This document shows positions 1 to 5,810 of a DNA stretch of 5,890 nt, piece by piece (within the stretch, counting starts at the first letter, position 1; every line of letters starts with the position of its first letter). A program made the translations under genes and the position numbers. Source of the DNA: Fidelibacterota bacterium (GTDB taxonomy: Bacteria > Marinisomatota > Marinisomatia > Marinisomatales > TCS55); the NCBI GenBank assembly GCA_002717765.1, contig PBCB01000025.1, positions 11,337 to 17,226 on the forward strand, in the 5' to 3' direction. Below the pieces are notes generated by a model. That model searched no databases. It saw only the letters and a program-made list of their open reading frames with translations, and was not told the DNA's origin.

Positions 1-241
1 TAATTTTATTTGCTTTTATAAGATATGTATTAATTACTATAAATAATATAGATAAAGCAATTAGTTGAATATTTACTTTAAATAGAAATGGACAAATTGA
101 AACAATTAAACCTACACAAATATGAATAAATATTCGAGTAGAATTAGCTGGTTTGTTTAGTCGTATTCTTAGCAGCTCCGCAGTGCCAAGAATGGAAAAT
201 ATTCCAATTAATATCGTTGCAAAAAGTGCCCAATCAGCGAT
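1..241 (-). CDS. Partial integral membrane protein, dolichol/diacylglycerol kinase or CDP-diglyceride synthetase-like (5' part, truncated by window edge)
   Basis: An uninterrupted minus-strand reading frame of about 80 codons begins just downstream of the M16 peptidase stop and leaves the window at position 1. Its translation is strongly hydrophobic. A first membrane segment (about residues 4-22) has ALFATILIGIFSILG. A short basic stretch follows with LLRIRLNKPANSTR, then a second segment starting RIFIHICVGLIVS, then a third rich in Ile and Leu. The R-x-x-x-H-x-x-x-G pattern at the second segment recalls the RK-x-x-H-x-x-x-G signature of dolichol kinase/phytol kinase-type membrane enzymes, which act on lipid alcohols. 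This family call is from pattern memory and is tentative. The frame is closed upstream by TAG at 251-253 and has no ATG, GTG or TTG before the window edge. I placed the start at the ATC at 241-239, which lies seven bases after an AGGA. It sits 23 bases behind the peptidase gene on the same strand, so a shared transcript is likely. Confidence 0.6.
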   Translation of the reverse strand, partial: MADWALFATILIGIFSILGTAELLRIRLNKPANSTRIFIHICVGLIVSICPFLFKVNIQLIALSILFIVINTYLIKANKI

Positions 242-248
242 GATTACA

Positions 249-252
249 TCCT
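249..252 (-). promoter_or_regulatory. Shine-Dalgarno-like AGGA ahead of a non-canonical start
   Basis: On the minus strand the peptidase stop is followed by AGGA, then seven bases (TGTAATC), then ATC GCT GAT TGG, which opens the membrane-protein frame. Seven bases is a normal spacer. The ATG that overlaps this AGGA (249-247) is followed at once by TAA, so it cannot begin a protein. The site therefore favours the ATC at 241-239, or the ATC one codon earlier, as the initiation point. ATC as a start codon is an inference. Confidence 0.4.
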
Positions 253-264
253 AATTATTTATGA

Positions 265-3087
265 TTAATTTACCTTATTACCTTCTCTATCAAGAATAAT
301 TGGTTTTCCATATCCCAATTTTTGAATTCGATCAAGTTGTGTTTTTGCATCTCCAGCAATAACAAAATACATTTTATTTGCATTAAACCGTGATTTTGCG
401 ATAGAACGAGCATCATTAAGATTCATAGAGGTTAGTATATCCTGCTGGTTTTGAATATATGTATCTGGATAATCAAATTCACTCATCGTATCTAACATGT
501 CTATCAAACTTCCTAATCTCTCAAATCGTAAAGCATTCTGCTTGATAAGCTTATTCTTGGTTAGCTCTAGATCCTCACTATTATACGATTTAGCATATCC
601 GTTGATTATGTCTTTGAATATTTGAAGGGACTCTAGCGTTACATTGCTCCTGACTTGTGAATATGCATAAAAAGGTGTTTGATATGTATTCTCACGAAGA
701 AAAGAACCGGCTCCATACGTATACCCTTTTTCTAGTCGAAGCGTACGCATTAGCCTAGCCTCCATTCCTCCACCAAGTCTATTGTTGACAACATTTAGTT
801 TGTAGAGCTCAGGGTTTCCCCCTGGAATAGTTAGAGTACCTACGGTAATTGCTGATTGTTTTGAGCCCGGTATATCAATAAAGAATACTTTTGAACTAGA
901 TGGGGCCTTAGATGGCGAAATTGTTGCAATATTGACTTCTTTTCCACTCCATCTATCTGATAGTTGTTGCAAAGATTGTTCAATTGCACTTTGAGTTATT
1001 TTTCCTGCGACATGGAAGTGAGATACTTTTGGAGATATATTTTGTTGAAAATAATTTTTTATATCATCCATAGTGATAGATTTCACCGTGCTCTCTATTC
1101 CCCCAATGGGAGTAGATGCGGGATGGCCCTGTCCATAAAGTTGTTTCGCTAAAGCATTGAATGCAATTGACTGTGCGCTTGTTTTTCTTTGCTTGATAGT
1201 ATTGAGCCTACGGTTCTTTACAATACCAAAGGCCTGCTCATCCCATCGTGGCTCAGTTAGCATTTCAGTAACAAGCGCAATTGTTTCATCAAAGTTTTTT
1301 GCCAATGTATTTCCTGATATGTACATTGCCTCTAATCCAGCAGAAACAGATATTGAAGACCCTAAAAGGTCTATGGCTTCCTCAAGCTCCGCTGGAGTCT
1401 TACTACTAGTTCCTTCTTTAAGCATTGCTCCGAGCATTAAAGCTGTACCTTCTTTATCTGTTTTATCCAAGGACTGTCCACCATTAATTCTCATGGAGAA
1501 TTGGATAAGGGGAAGTTCATTATTCTCAATTCCGTAAAGTTTAATACCGTTTGAAAGACTACTTCTCCAAACTTCGGGAACCTGTAGAAGCGGTAACTTA
1601 CCTAAGCTAGGTTCAGATCTATCATAAGTCGTTGGGGTCTTTTCAACATTTGAATCTTTCTCACCGTATTTCATTTTGAATTCTTTTTCAACGCCTTGAA
1701 CAACCGCTTCTTCTTTTATATAGGCTTCTTCTGATCCAGATAGGACTAAGTCTAATTGAGATTCAGGAACTACGCTTAGATATATAGCATTCTTATCTTT
1801 AATGTATTTATTGTAAACACGCTGTACATCTTGTTTTGAGACATTAAGAATATTTTTGATGTCTTGACCAATAAATCCTGGATCACCAGCATACTCATTG
1901 TAAAGTCCAAGTTGTAGCGCCTTGTTGAGGTTAGTTGAAATTCCATTCCAAAATGCAGTTTCCTGTCCAGCTTTTATACGTCGCAAATCTTTATCATTTA
2001 TGCCGTCTTTTTCAAAGTTCTCCAAAGCAGTTGTAATCGCACTGTAAACATCATCAAGACTCACATTAGGGTTTGTTCGTACTCGCATAGTGAATTCACC
2101 AGAGATTTCCGATGAATAATTAGATGCAGAGGCGGATGGAGCTATTTTTTGATTCTCGACAATTTCTTTGTAAAAAGGAGAATTTTTACCATCGGATAAT
2201 AGATCCGCCAATGTATTGAGAGCATATGCATCTGGATGGTAATTTTGTATGGTTGGAAATACTATTCGCAATTCAGGAAGTTTTGCAAATTTATCTAAAT
2301 GGTACAATTTTTTTGAATTCTCTAAGGTAACGAGCTGAGGTTTTGGATCATCGGTTACATTCATTGATGGTTTTATTTCCCCAAACCATCTTTCTGCCAT
2401 CTTTTTAGTTTCAGTGAAATCAATATCACCTGCTATAACCAGAGTGGTATTGCTTGGTCCATAAAATTCATTATAAAATTCTTTAACATCGTCTATTGTA
2501 GCTGCCTGCAAGTCTTCTAAATCACCTATAACAGACCAGCTGTAGGGATGTCCTTTAGGGTAGAGAGCTTTTAAGATTATCCCTCTGCTATGGCCATATG
2601 GCTGGTTGTCAACACGCTGCCGTTTCTCATTTTTCACAACCTGTTTTTCACCTTCAAGGGTTTGTTCATCAACCGTATTTAAAACAAAGCCTAACATATC
2701 AGAGGTAACCCAAGCTAGCTTTTCCATTGCGTCTTTGGGAACTACTCCGTAGTAATAAGTAAAATCAAAACTGGTGCCCCCGTTTCGTTGACCTCCCCAT
2801 GTTGGTATTAATAACCTGTGTGCACCTCTAGGCGTGTTTTCAGATGCTGTGAAAGAAACATGTTCAAAAAAATGAGCAAAACCGGTTCTACCTGGTTTTT
2901 CCCTGTTGGAACCAACATGAACTACGGTTGCCATCGCAACTAGCGGATCCGATTTGTCTTGATGCATGATTACGGTAAGTCCATTATCAAGTTCAAACTT
3001 TTCGTAATCAATTTTAAATGTTTTTCTGGTATCTGATGAACAGCTGATTATAAAAGAAATAAATGATGTAGCTATAATTTTTTTCAT
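265..3087 (-). CDS. M16 family zinc metallopeptidase, two-repeat single chain, lipoprotein
   Basis: Predicted zinc-dependent endopeptidase of the insulinase/mitochondrial processing peptidase family, 940 residues. The N-terminus (MKK, hydrophobic stretch, then I13-I14-S15-C16 followed by Ser) reads as a signal peptidase II lipobox, so the protein is probably anchored to a membrane facing the periplasm. The first M16 half (about 30-450) carries the inverted zinc motif HFFEH, with H72, E75 as catalytic base and H76. The third zinc ligand is probably E154 in the VVKNEKRQ segment, 78 residues after H76. A charged linker lies around 450-500. The second half (about 505-920) lacks the zinc motif but keeps the Arg/Tyr substrate-binding element near R784 and Y791 (RTLRLEKGYTYG). 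Length and order match bacterial M16 proteins with both halves in one chain, the zinc half being catalytic. The ATG is preceded by AGG with a nine-base spacer. A membrane-protein gene follows on the same strand 23 bases after the stop. The substrate is unknown; family members degrade periplasmic peptides or process secreted peptides. Confidence 0.93.
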   Translation of the reverse strand: MKKIIATSFISFIISCSSDTRKTFKIDYEKFELDNGLTVIMHQDKSDPLVAMATVVHVGSNREKPGRTGFAHFFEHVSFTASENTPRGAHRLLIPTWGGQRNGGTSFDFTYYYGVVPKDAMEKLAWVTSDMLGFVLNTVDEQTLEGEKQVVKNEKRQRVDNQPYGHSRGIILKALYPKGHPYSWSVIGDLEDLQAATIDDVKEFYNEFYGPSNTTLVIAGDIDFTETKKMAERWFGEIKPSMNVTDDPKPQLVTLENSKKLYHLDKFAKLPELRIVFPTIQNYHPDAYALNTLADLLSDGKNSPFYKEIVENQKIAPSASASNYSSEISGEFTMRVRTNPNVSLDDVYSAITTALENFEKDGINDKDLRRIKAGQETAFWNGISTNLNKALQLGLYNEYAGDPGFIGQDIKNILNVSKQDVQRVYNKYIKDKNAIYLSVVPESQLDLVLSGSEEAYIKEEAVVQGVEKEFKMKYGEKDSNVEKTPTTYDRSEPSLGKLPLLQVPEVWRSSLSNGIKLYGIENNELPLIQFSMRINGGQSLDKTDKEGTALMLGAMLKEGTSSKTPAELEEAIDLLGSSISVSAGLEAMYISGNTLAKNFDETIALVTEMLTEPRWDEQAFGIVKNRRLNTIKQRKTSAQSIAFNALAKQLYGQGHPASTPIGGIESTVKSITMDDIKNYFQQNISPKVSHFHVAGKITQSAIEQSLQQLSDRWSGKEVNIATISPSKAPSSSKVFFIDIPGSKQSAITVGTLTIPGGNPELYKLNVVNNRLGGGMEARLMRTLRLEKGYTYGAGSFLRENTYQTPFYAYSQVRSNVTLESLQIFKDIINGYAKSYNSEDLELTKNKLIKQNALRFERLGSLIDMLDTMSEFDYPDTYIQNQQDILTSMNLNDARSIAKSRFNANKMYFVIAGDAKTQLDRIQKLGYGKPIILDREGNKVN

Positions 3088-3143
3088 TATGTTTTACCTA
3101 GTTTTGTAATAGAGTTTTGTAAAATATGGGAAAGAAGATAATC
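3088..3143. promoter_or_regulatory. Short divergent intergenic region between the M16 peptidase and SGNH hydrolase genes
   Basis: Only 56 bases separate the peptidase ATG from the favoured SGNH start, or 38 if the SGNH gene starts at 3126. The minus strand has AGG at 3097-3099 as a ribosome site for the peptidase. The plus strand has AGAAG at 3133-3137, six bases before the ATG at 3144. The sequence is AT-rich with weak -10-like strings such as TAAAAT at 3120-3125, but I find no convincing -35 box for either gene. Their promoters probably overlap each other or reach into the neighbouring coding sequence. Confidence 0.35.
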
Positions 3144-3890
3144 ATGAAACATATTCGTTATATAGGATTTTTATTTCTATTTGTATTTGCGAGTGCGCAA
3201 AAGGGTACAGCTGAAAAAGTTTTATTTGTAGGGAATAGCTTTACATTCTATTTCAACTTGCCTTTGGTTGTTGAGTCAATGGCAAAAGAGAAAGATATTG
3301 ATCTTGATGTTTATCAATCAACAGCAGGGGGCGCCAGTCTAAAGGATCATTGGACTGGTAAAAAGAACCTTTCCACAAAAAACAAAATACAAAATGGCAG
3401 GTTTGATAAAATTATTTTGCAGGACTACAGTACAAATCCTGTCAAGAAGCCTCAAGAGGCTATGGATTACTTTAAAAGATTTATCGACCTTTCCGAATCA
3501 GTAAATGCAAATGTTTATATTTACGGCACATGGCCGGTACCTTTAATGAAGGGCACTAGCTACGATGGTATCGATCCAATTCAGTACGCATTAAAACCTA
3601 TTTTATCTGCTAATGTTACCCTTGTGCCGGTTGGTACTGCTTTTCGTCTTTTTCAAGCAGAATATCCTGAAATTTCACTATATACTAGCGATAACAAGCA
3701 TCCTTCTCCGGTAGGTACTTATCTCGCTGCATGCGTTTTTTTAAAAGTACTCACCGGAAAGTCCCCTAAAGGTCTTTATAGGCGATTTGATCGCAAGGAT
3801 GAAAGCGGCAAAAAAGTTTTTTTGGGAATGGTAGAAACAAGCGATGCTAAGAAATGTCAGCAAATCGTACAGAGTATGAATATTAAATAA
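3144..3890 (+). CDS. Secreted SGNH/GDSL-type hydrolase (DUF4886-like)
   Basis: Predicted exported serine esterase, 248 residues from this start. Residue numbers below use the longer form starting at 3126. The N-terminus has basic residues, then IGFLFLFVFASA-Q, a signal peptide with an Ala-Ser-Ala cleavage site. Block I is VLFVGNSFTFY with nucleophile S38 in the G-N-S-x-T form. Block II is STAGGASLKDHW, with G69 as the likely oxyanion glycine. Block III is FDKIILQDYS, where Q99 stands where classical SGNH enzymes have Asn, as in DUF4886-type proteins. Block V is TSDNKHPSPVGTYLA, giving the D189-x-x-H192 pair. The full triad suggests an active enzyme on esters, perhaps acetylated sugars, but the substrate cannot be read from sequence. 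The in-frame ATG at 3126 is an alternative start that adds six residues; I prefer 3144 because AGAAG lies six bases upstream and the signal peptide is then of compact length. It diverges from the peptidase gene and ends in a terminator. Confidence 0.88.
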   Translation: MKHIRYIGFLFLFVFASAQKGTAEKVLFVGNSFTFYFNLPLVVESMAKEKDIDLDVYQSTAGGASLKDHWTGKKNLSTKNKIQNGRFDKIILQDYSTNPVKKPQEAMDYFKRFIDLSESVNANVYIYGTWPVPLMKGTSYDGIDPIQYALKPILSANVTLVPVGTAFRLFQAEYPEISLYTSDNKHPSPVGTYLAACVFLKVLTGKSPKGLYRRFDRKDESGKKVFLGMVETSDAKKCQQIVQSMNIK

Positions 3891-3918
3891 AAGCCCCAGT
3901 ACTAACTGAGGCTTTTAT
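3887..3918. terminator. Bidirectional intrinsic terminator between convergent genes
   Basis: ATAAAAGCC at 3887-3895 pairs perfectly with GGCTTTTAT at 3910-3918. After one C/A mismatch, four more pairs (CAGT with ACTG) close an ACTA loop at 3901-3904. The A-run on one arm and the T-run on the other make a terminator in both directions. It overlaps the TAA stop of the SGNH gene and lies 24 bases beyond the stop of the barrel-protein gene, so it can serve both convergent transcripts. Confidence 0.88.
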
Positions 3919-3942
3919 AGCATTAAAGTGTATTATTTATAA

Positions 3943-4521
3943 TTAAAATGAATATGTTGCAGAGAGGTTGAAATAACCTTGCCTGAGATCCATATCAATA
4001 GAACCCATCCCTTCAAAATCTTGTTTTCTAGATAAATTATAGATATTATAACTAGCCTCTACTCCTACAGGAAGAATTGGTGGTTTAACTCTTAAGCCAA
4101 AACCAAGGCCTAATCCTGCGTCCACATCTTTTTCCGTTGACATGACTAATCCACCTTTGACTACGCCGCGTACCATTGGAAAAACTGGAAATTTAGCAAC
4201 GCCATATCCAAAAAATTGAGTATCAGGTTCATAACATTTATCATCATCATTACCACATTCTTCACCAAGGGGAAGATTCATTTCAGCTCCAACCCCAACT
4301 AAACTTAAGAGCATAAATTCATAGCCAATATTAAGACCAATTCCTTTTGCGGTAATATTTTCAGTACCGGGTATTTCCTCACCCATCAAAGCAAGCATAG
4401 CTTTTACATCATTCGGAACACTATATGAAGCTTTTCCAGTCCTAGAAAGATCCAAACCTACTCTCAGTTGAGCTGACGCAAAGGTTGTAAGAACAAAAAG
4501 CAATACAGTTAATTTTTTCAT
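3943..4521 (-). CDS. Small outer-membrane beta-barrel-like protein (porin-like family)
   Basis: A 192-residue exported protein whose specific family I do not recognise. It begins MKKLTVLLFVLTTFASA-Q, a clear signal peptide with Ala-Ser-Ala cleavage near residue 17. The mature part alternates polar and hydrophobic residues in strand-like segments (RVGLDLSRTG, GIGLNIGYEF, GVGAEMNLPL, GYGVAKFPVF, AGLGLGFGLRV, VGVEASYNIYNL). It ends YFNLSATYSF, whose terminal aromatic residue fits the outer-membrane beta-signal read by the BAM complex. The size suits a barrel of about eight strands. A loop around residues 87-100 is very acidic and is framed by the only two cysteines of the mature protein (C89, C96), suggesting a disulfide-closed, possibly metal-binding, loop. 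The start is supported by AAGGAG ten bases upstream. A role as a general pore is not shown; small barrels can also be structural or adhesive. The gene stands alone between a terminator and a divergent promoter region. Confidence 0.75.
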   Translation of the reverse strand: MKKLTVLLFVLTTFASAQLRVGLDLSRTGKASYSVPNDVKAMLALMGEEIPGTENITAKGIGLNIGYEFMLLSLVGVGAEMNLPLGEECGNDDDKCYEPDTQFFGYGVAKFPVFPMVRGVVKGGLVMSTEKDVDAGLGLGFGLRVKPPILPVGVEASYNIYNLSRKQDFEGMGSIDMDLRQGYFNLSATYSF

Positions 4522-4531
4522 TTATTTCACA

Positions 4532-4537
4532 CTCCTT
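4532..4537 (-). promoter_or_regulatory. Strong Shine-Dalgarno site for the barrel-protein gene
   Basis: The minus strand reads AAGGAG followed by ten bases and then ATG at 4521-4519. It is the best ribosome site in the window and fixes the start of this gene. It suggests high translation, as expected for an abundant outer-membrane protein. Confidence 0.8.
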
Positions 4538-4540
4538 ATG

Positions 4541-4580
4541 GTATTAGTATAAAAATTTAAAACAAATACTAAGCTAATAC
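4541..4580. repeat. Gapped inverted repeat in the divergent intergenic region
   Basis: GTATTAG at 4541-4547 is the inverse of CTAATAC at 4574-4580, and AGTAT at 4546-4550 is the inverse of ATACT at 4566-4570. The repeat lies upstream of both divergent genes and covers the putative -10 box of the barrel-protein gene. It could be a regulator site, but AT-rich DNA produces short repeats like this by chance. Confidence 0.35.
4546..4551 (-). promoter_or_regulatory. Possible -10 box (TATACT) for the barrel-protein gene
   Basis: TATACT on the minus strand matches the sigma70 -10 consensus at five of six positions. It would start transcription near 4539-4537 and give a leader of roughly 20 bases containing the AAGGAG site. 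No good -35 hexamer lies 16-18 bases upstream, so this is a weak call. Confidence 0.3.
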
Positions 4581-4592
4581 AAACTAAGGATT

Positions 4593-4620
4593 TTGGTAAA
4601 ATTGTCATTGTGATTATAAT
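4593..4620 (+). promoter_or_regulatory. Sigma70-like promoter for sixA, placing +1 at or next to the ATG
   Basis: TTGGTA at 4593-4598 (four of six bases of TTGACA) and a perfect TATAAT at 4615-4620 are separated by 16 bases. The A of the sixA ATG is the seventh base after TATAAT, where transcription normally begins. The transcript would thus have essentially no 5' leader, consistent with the lack of any Shine-Dalgarno sequence before this gene. Confidence 0.6.
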
Positions 4621-4622
4621 CA
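4611..4622. repeat. Perfect 12-bp palindrome over the sixA -10 box
   Basis: TGATTATAATCA is identical to its reverse complement and contains the whole TATAAT box. A dimeric repressor bound here would block the promoter. The palindrome is AT-rich and partly a consequence of the TATAAT core, so operator function is only a possibility. Confidence 0.4.
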
Positions 4623-4626
4623 TAGT

Positions 4627-5118
4627 ATGAAATCTGTGATATTATTTCGACATGGAAAGTCTGACTGGCATGTACCTTACGGCAACGATCATGAAAGACC
4701 GCTCGCGAAAAGAGGGGTGGAAGCAGCAAAGAAAATGGGAAAATTCTTAGCTGATAAAAACCAAGTTCCAGAACTGGTTATTTCCTCAACGGCAGTCCGG
4801 GCTAAGACTACAGTTGAATTGGCTATCGATAGTGCAAAATGGACATCAAAGCTAGTCTTAGAAAGAGGGATATATGGCGGTTCACCAGATTTTCTGATTG
4901 AATTAATTCATAGTCAGGATGATGTTTATAATTCAATATGCCTAGTTGGTCATGAGCCAAATTTTTCTTTTTTTATTTCTAGAGCCTCCAATCAAGACTA
5001 TATACATTTTACAACAGCAAATATGGCAAAAATTAATTTTGATGTTAATATGTGGTCTAAGTTACAATTTGGGAATGGAATATTAGAGTGGCATCAAAAA
5101 CCAAAGGATATCAAGTAA
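4627..5118 (+). CDS. sixA: SixA-like phosphohistidine phosphatase (histidine phosphatase superfamily)
   Basis: A 163-residue cytoplasmic protein of the phosphoglycerate-mutase-like histidine phosphatase superfamily, closest by layout to SixA. SixA enzymes remove phosphate from phosphohistidine, for example on HPt domains of phosphorelays or on PTS proteins. The catalytic R8-H9-G10 motif follows the first strand (SVILFRHGKSDW). R24-P25-L26 follows in the ERPLAKRG segment, typical of SixA. R58 lies in SSTAVRAKTT, E79 is a candidate proton donor, and the second catalytic H109 is in LVGHEPNFS. The C-terminal strand pair (TANMAKINFDV, then GNGILEW) is also SixA-like. The length agrees with the family and no key residue is missing. 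There is no Shine-Dalgarno site and the promoter places the mRNA start at the ATG. The stop overlaps the start of the next gene. No histidine kinase, HPt or PTS gene is visible here, so the target is unknown. Confidence 0.85.
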   Translation: MKSVILFRHGKSDWHVPYGNDHERPLAKRGVEAAKKMGKFLADKNQVPELVISSTAVRAKTTVELAIDSAKWTSKLVLERGIYGGSPDFLIELIHSQDDVYNSICLVGHEPNFSFFISRASNQDYIHFTTANMAKINFDVNMWSKLQFGNGILEWHQKPKDIK

Positions 5119-5120
5119 TG
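5103..5120 (+). promoter_or_regulatory. Ribosome site and TAATG translational coupling between sixA and the DUF6090-like gene
   Basis: AAGGAT at 5103-5108 lies nine bases before ATG 5118-5120, inside the end of sixA. The sixA TAA (5116-5118) shares its last A with that ATG. This arrangement favours re-initiation or coupled translation and decides the start of the downstream gene in favour of ATG over the upstream GTG at 5088. Confidence 0.7.
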
Positions 5121-5810
5121 AAAAATATATTAGCTAGAGGAGGAATCGAATTTTTAGCGGTACTCTTTGGTATATCGATATCATTATGGGTAGAGGATTG
5201 GAGACAGGAAAAAGATATTCAAAATAAAATCCTTGATGACTATAATAATATTCGTAATGAAATTGAATTAGATACAAAAAACATTGATAGAATCATTGCC
5301 TCGGTTCAATCGCAAAGTGCTTTGCTTCGAACATTAATAGAGTACAGCAGTGGAAAAATGAAATTTGATGAACAGAAAATTCTTAAATCACTTCAAAGTG
5401 TAACCGCGCCTACCTTCTTTGGGTCTTTAACCTCTTATAAGGCATCCGTTTCTAGTGGAAGGTTAAATTTTTCTTCAGAAATGGACATAAGTAATGAAAT
5501 ATCGCTCCTTTATGAACATTTTTATAAACGCTTAGATACAAATAGTCAGATCTATGATCAAAGGTTGCAAATTTTAAAAAGTAGTTATTTTATTGATTTT
5601 TATAGTCTGATACATGGAGATAATAATTTTAATCAAAATACTCGTTCTCTTTTTCTATCTGATAGAATGCAGAATGCATTGTATTGGATCTTAGATTATG
5701 TTGAAAATTTTTACATCAATCGACTAACTGAAACCAGAAGTCAAATGATAAATACAATGAATTCAATTAATGGTTATTTAATTGAGACTAATGAAGATTA
5801 TAAAAAATAG
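5118..5810 (+). CDS. DUF6090-like protein with one N-terminal membrane segment
   Basis: A 230-residue protein of unknown function. Its N-terminus, GGIEFLAVLFGISISLWVEDWR (about residues 8-29) read in two parts as a Glu, a hydrophobic membrane segment of about 16 residues and then Trp-x-x-x-Trp-Arg, resembles the N-terminus of DUF6090-type proteins (E, then V-L-G-I-L-I-A-L-type segment, then N-W-N-E). The rest, about 200 residues, is predicted from composition to be mostly helical and polar, with heptad-like stretches near 30-75 and 125-155 and at the C-terminus. No catalytic motif is evident. It is most likely a single-pass, membrane-anchored helical protein; topology is not certain. A longer version from GTG 5088 would add ten residues but has no ribosome site and overlaps sixA by 31 bases. 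Tight coupling to sixA suggests a related function or at least matched expression. The stop codon directly abuts the tRNA gene and no terminator intervenes. Confidence 0.72.
   Translation: MKNILARGGIEFLAVLFGISISLWVEDWRQEKDIQNKILDDYNNIRNEIELDTKNIDRIIASVQSQSALLRTLIEYSSGKMKFDEQKILKSLQSVTAPTFFGSLTSYKASVSSGRLNFSSEMDISNEISLLYEHFYKRLDTNSQIYDQRLQILKSSYFIDFYSLIHGDNNFNQNTRSLFLSDRMQNALYWILDYVENFYINRLTETRSQMINTMNSINGYLIETNEDYKK

Noticed and set aside
964..1537. Two open frames on the plus strand (964-1152 and 1157-1537)
   Set aside because: They lie antisense inside the well-supported M16 peptidase gene, and their translations show no recognisable domain.
3126..3143. Earlier ATG for the SGNH hydrolase
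   Set aside because: Only a weak AGAG lies 11 bases upstream, and it lengthens the n-region of the signal peptide. It remains possible, so it is mentioned in the gene entry but not chosen.
5088..5117. Upstream GTG start for the DUF6090-like gene
   Set aside because: It lacks a ribosome site, extends 31 bases into sixA, and adds residues ahead of the usual N-terminal membrane segment. The ATG at 5118 has AAGGAT and a TAATG junction.
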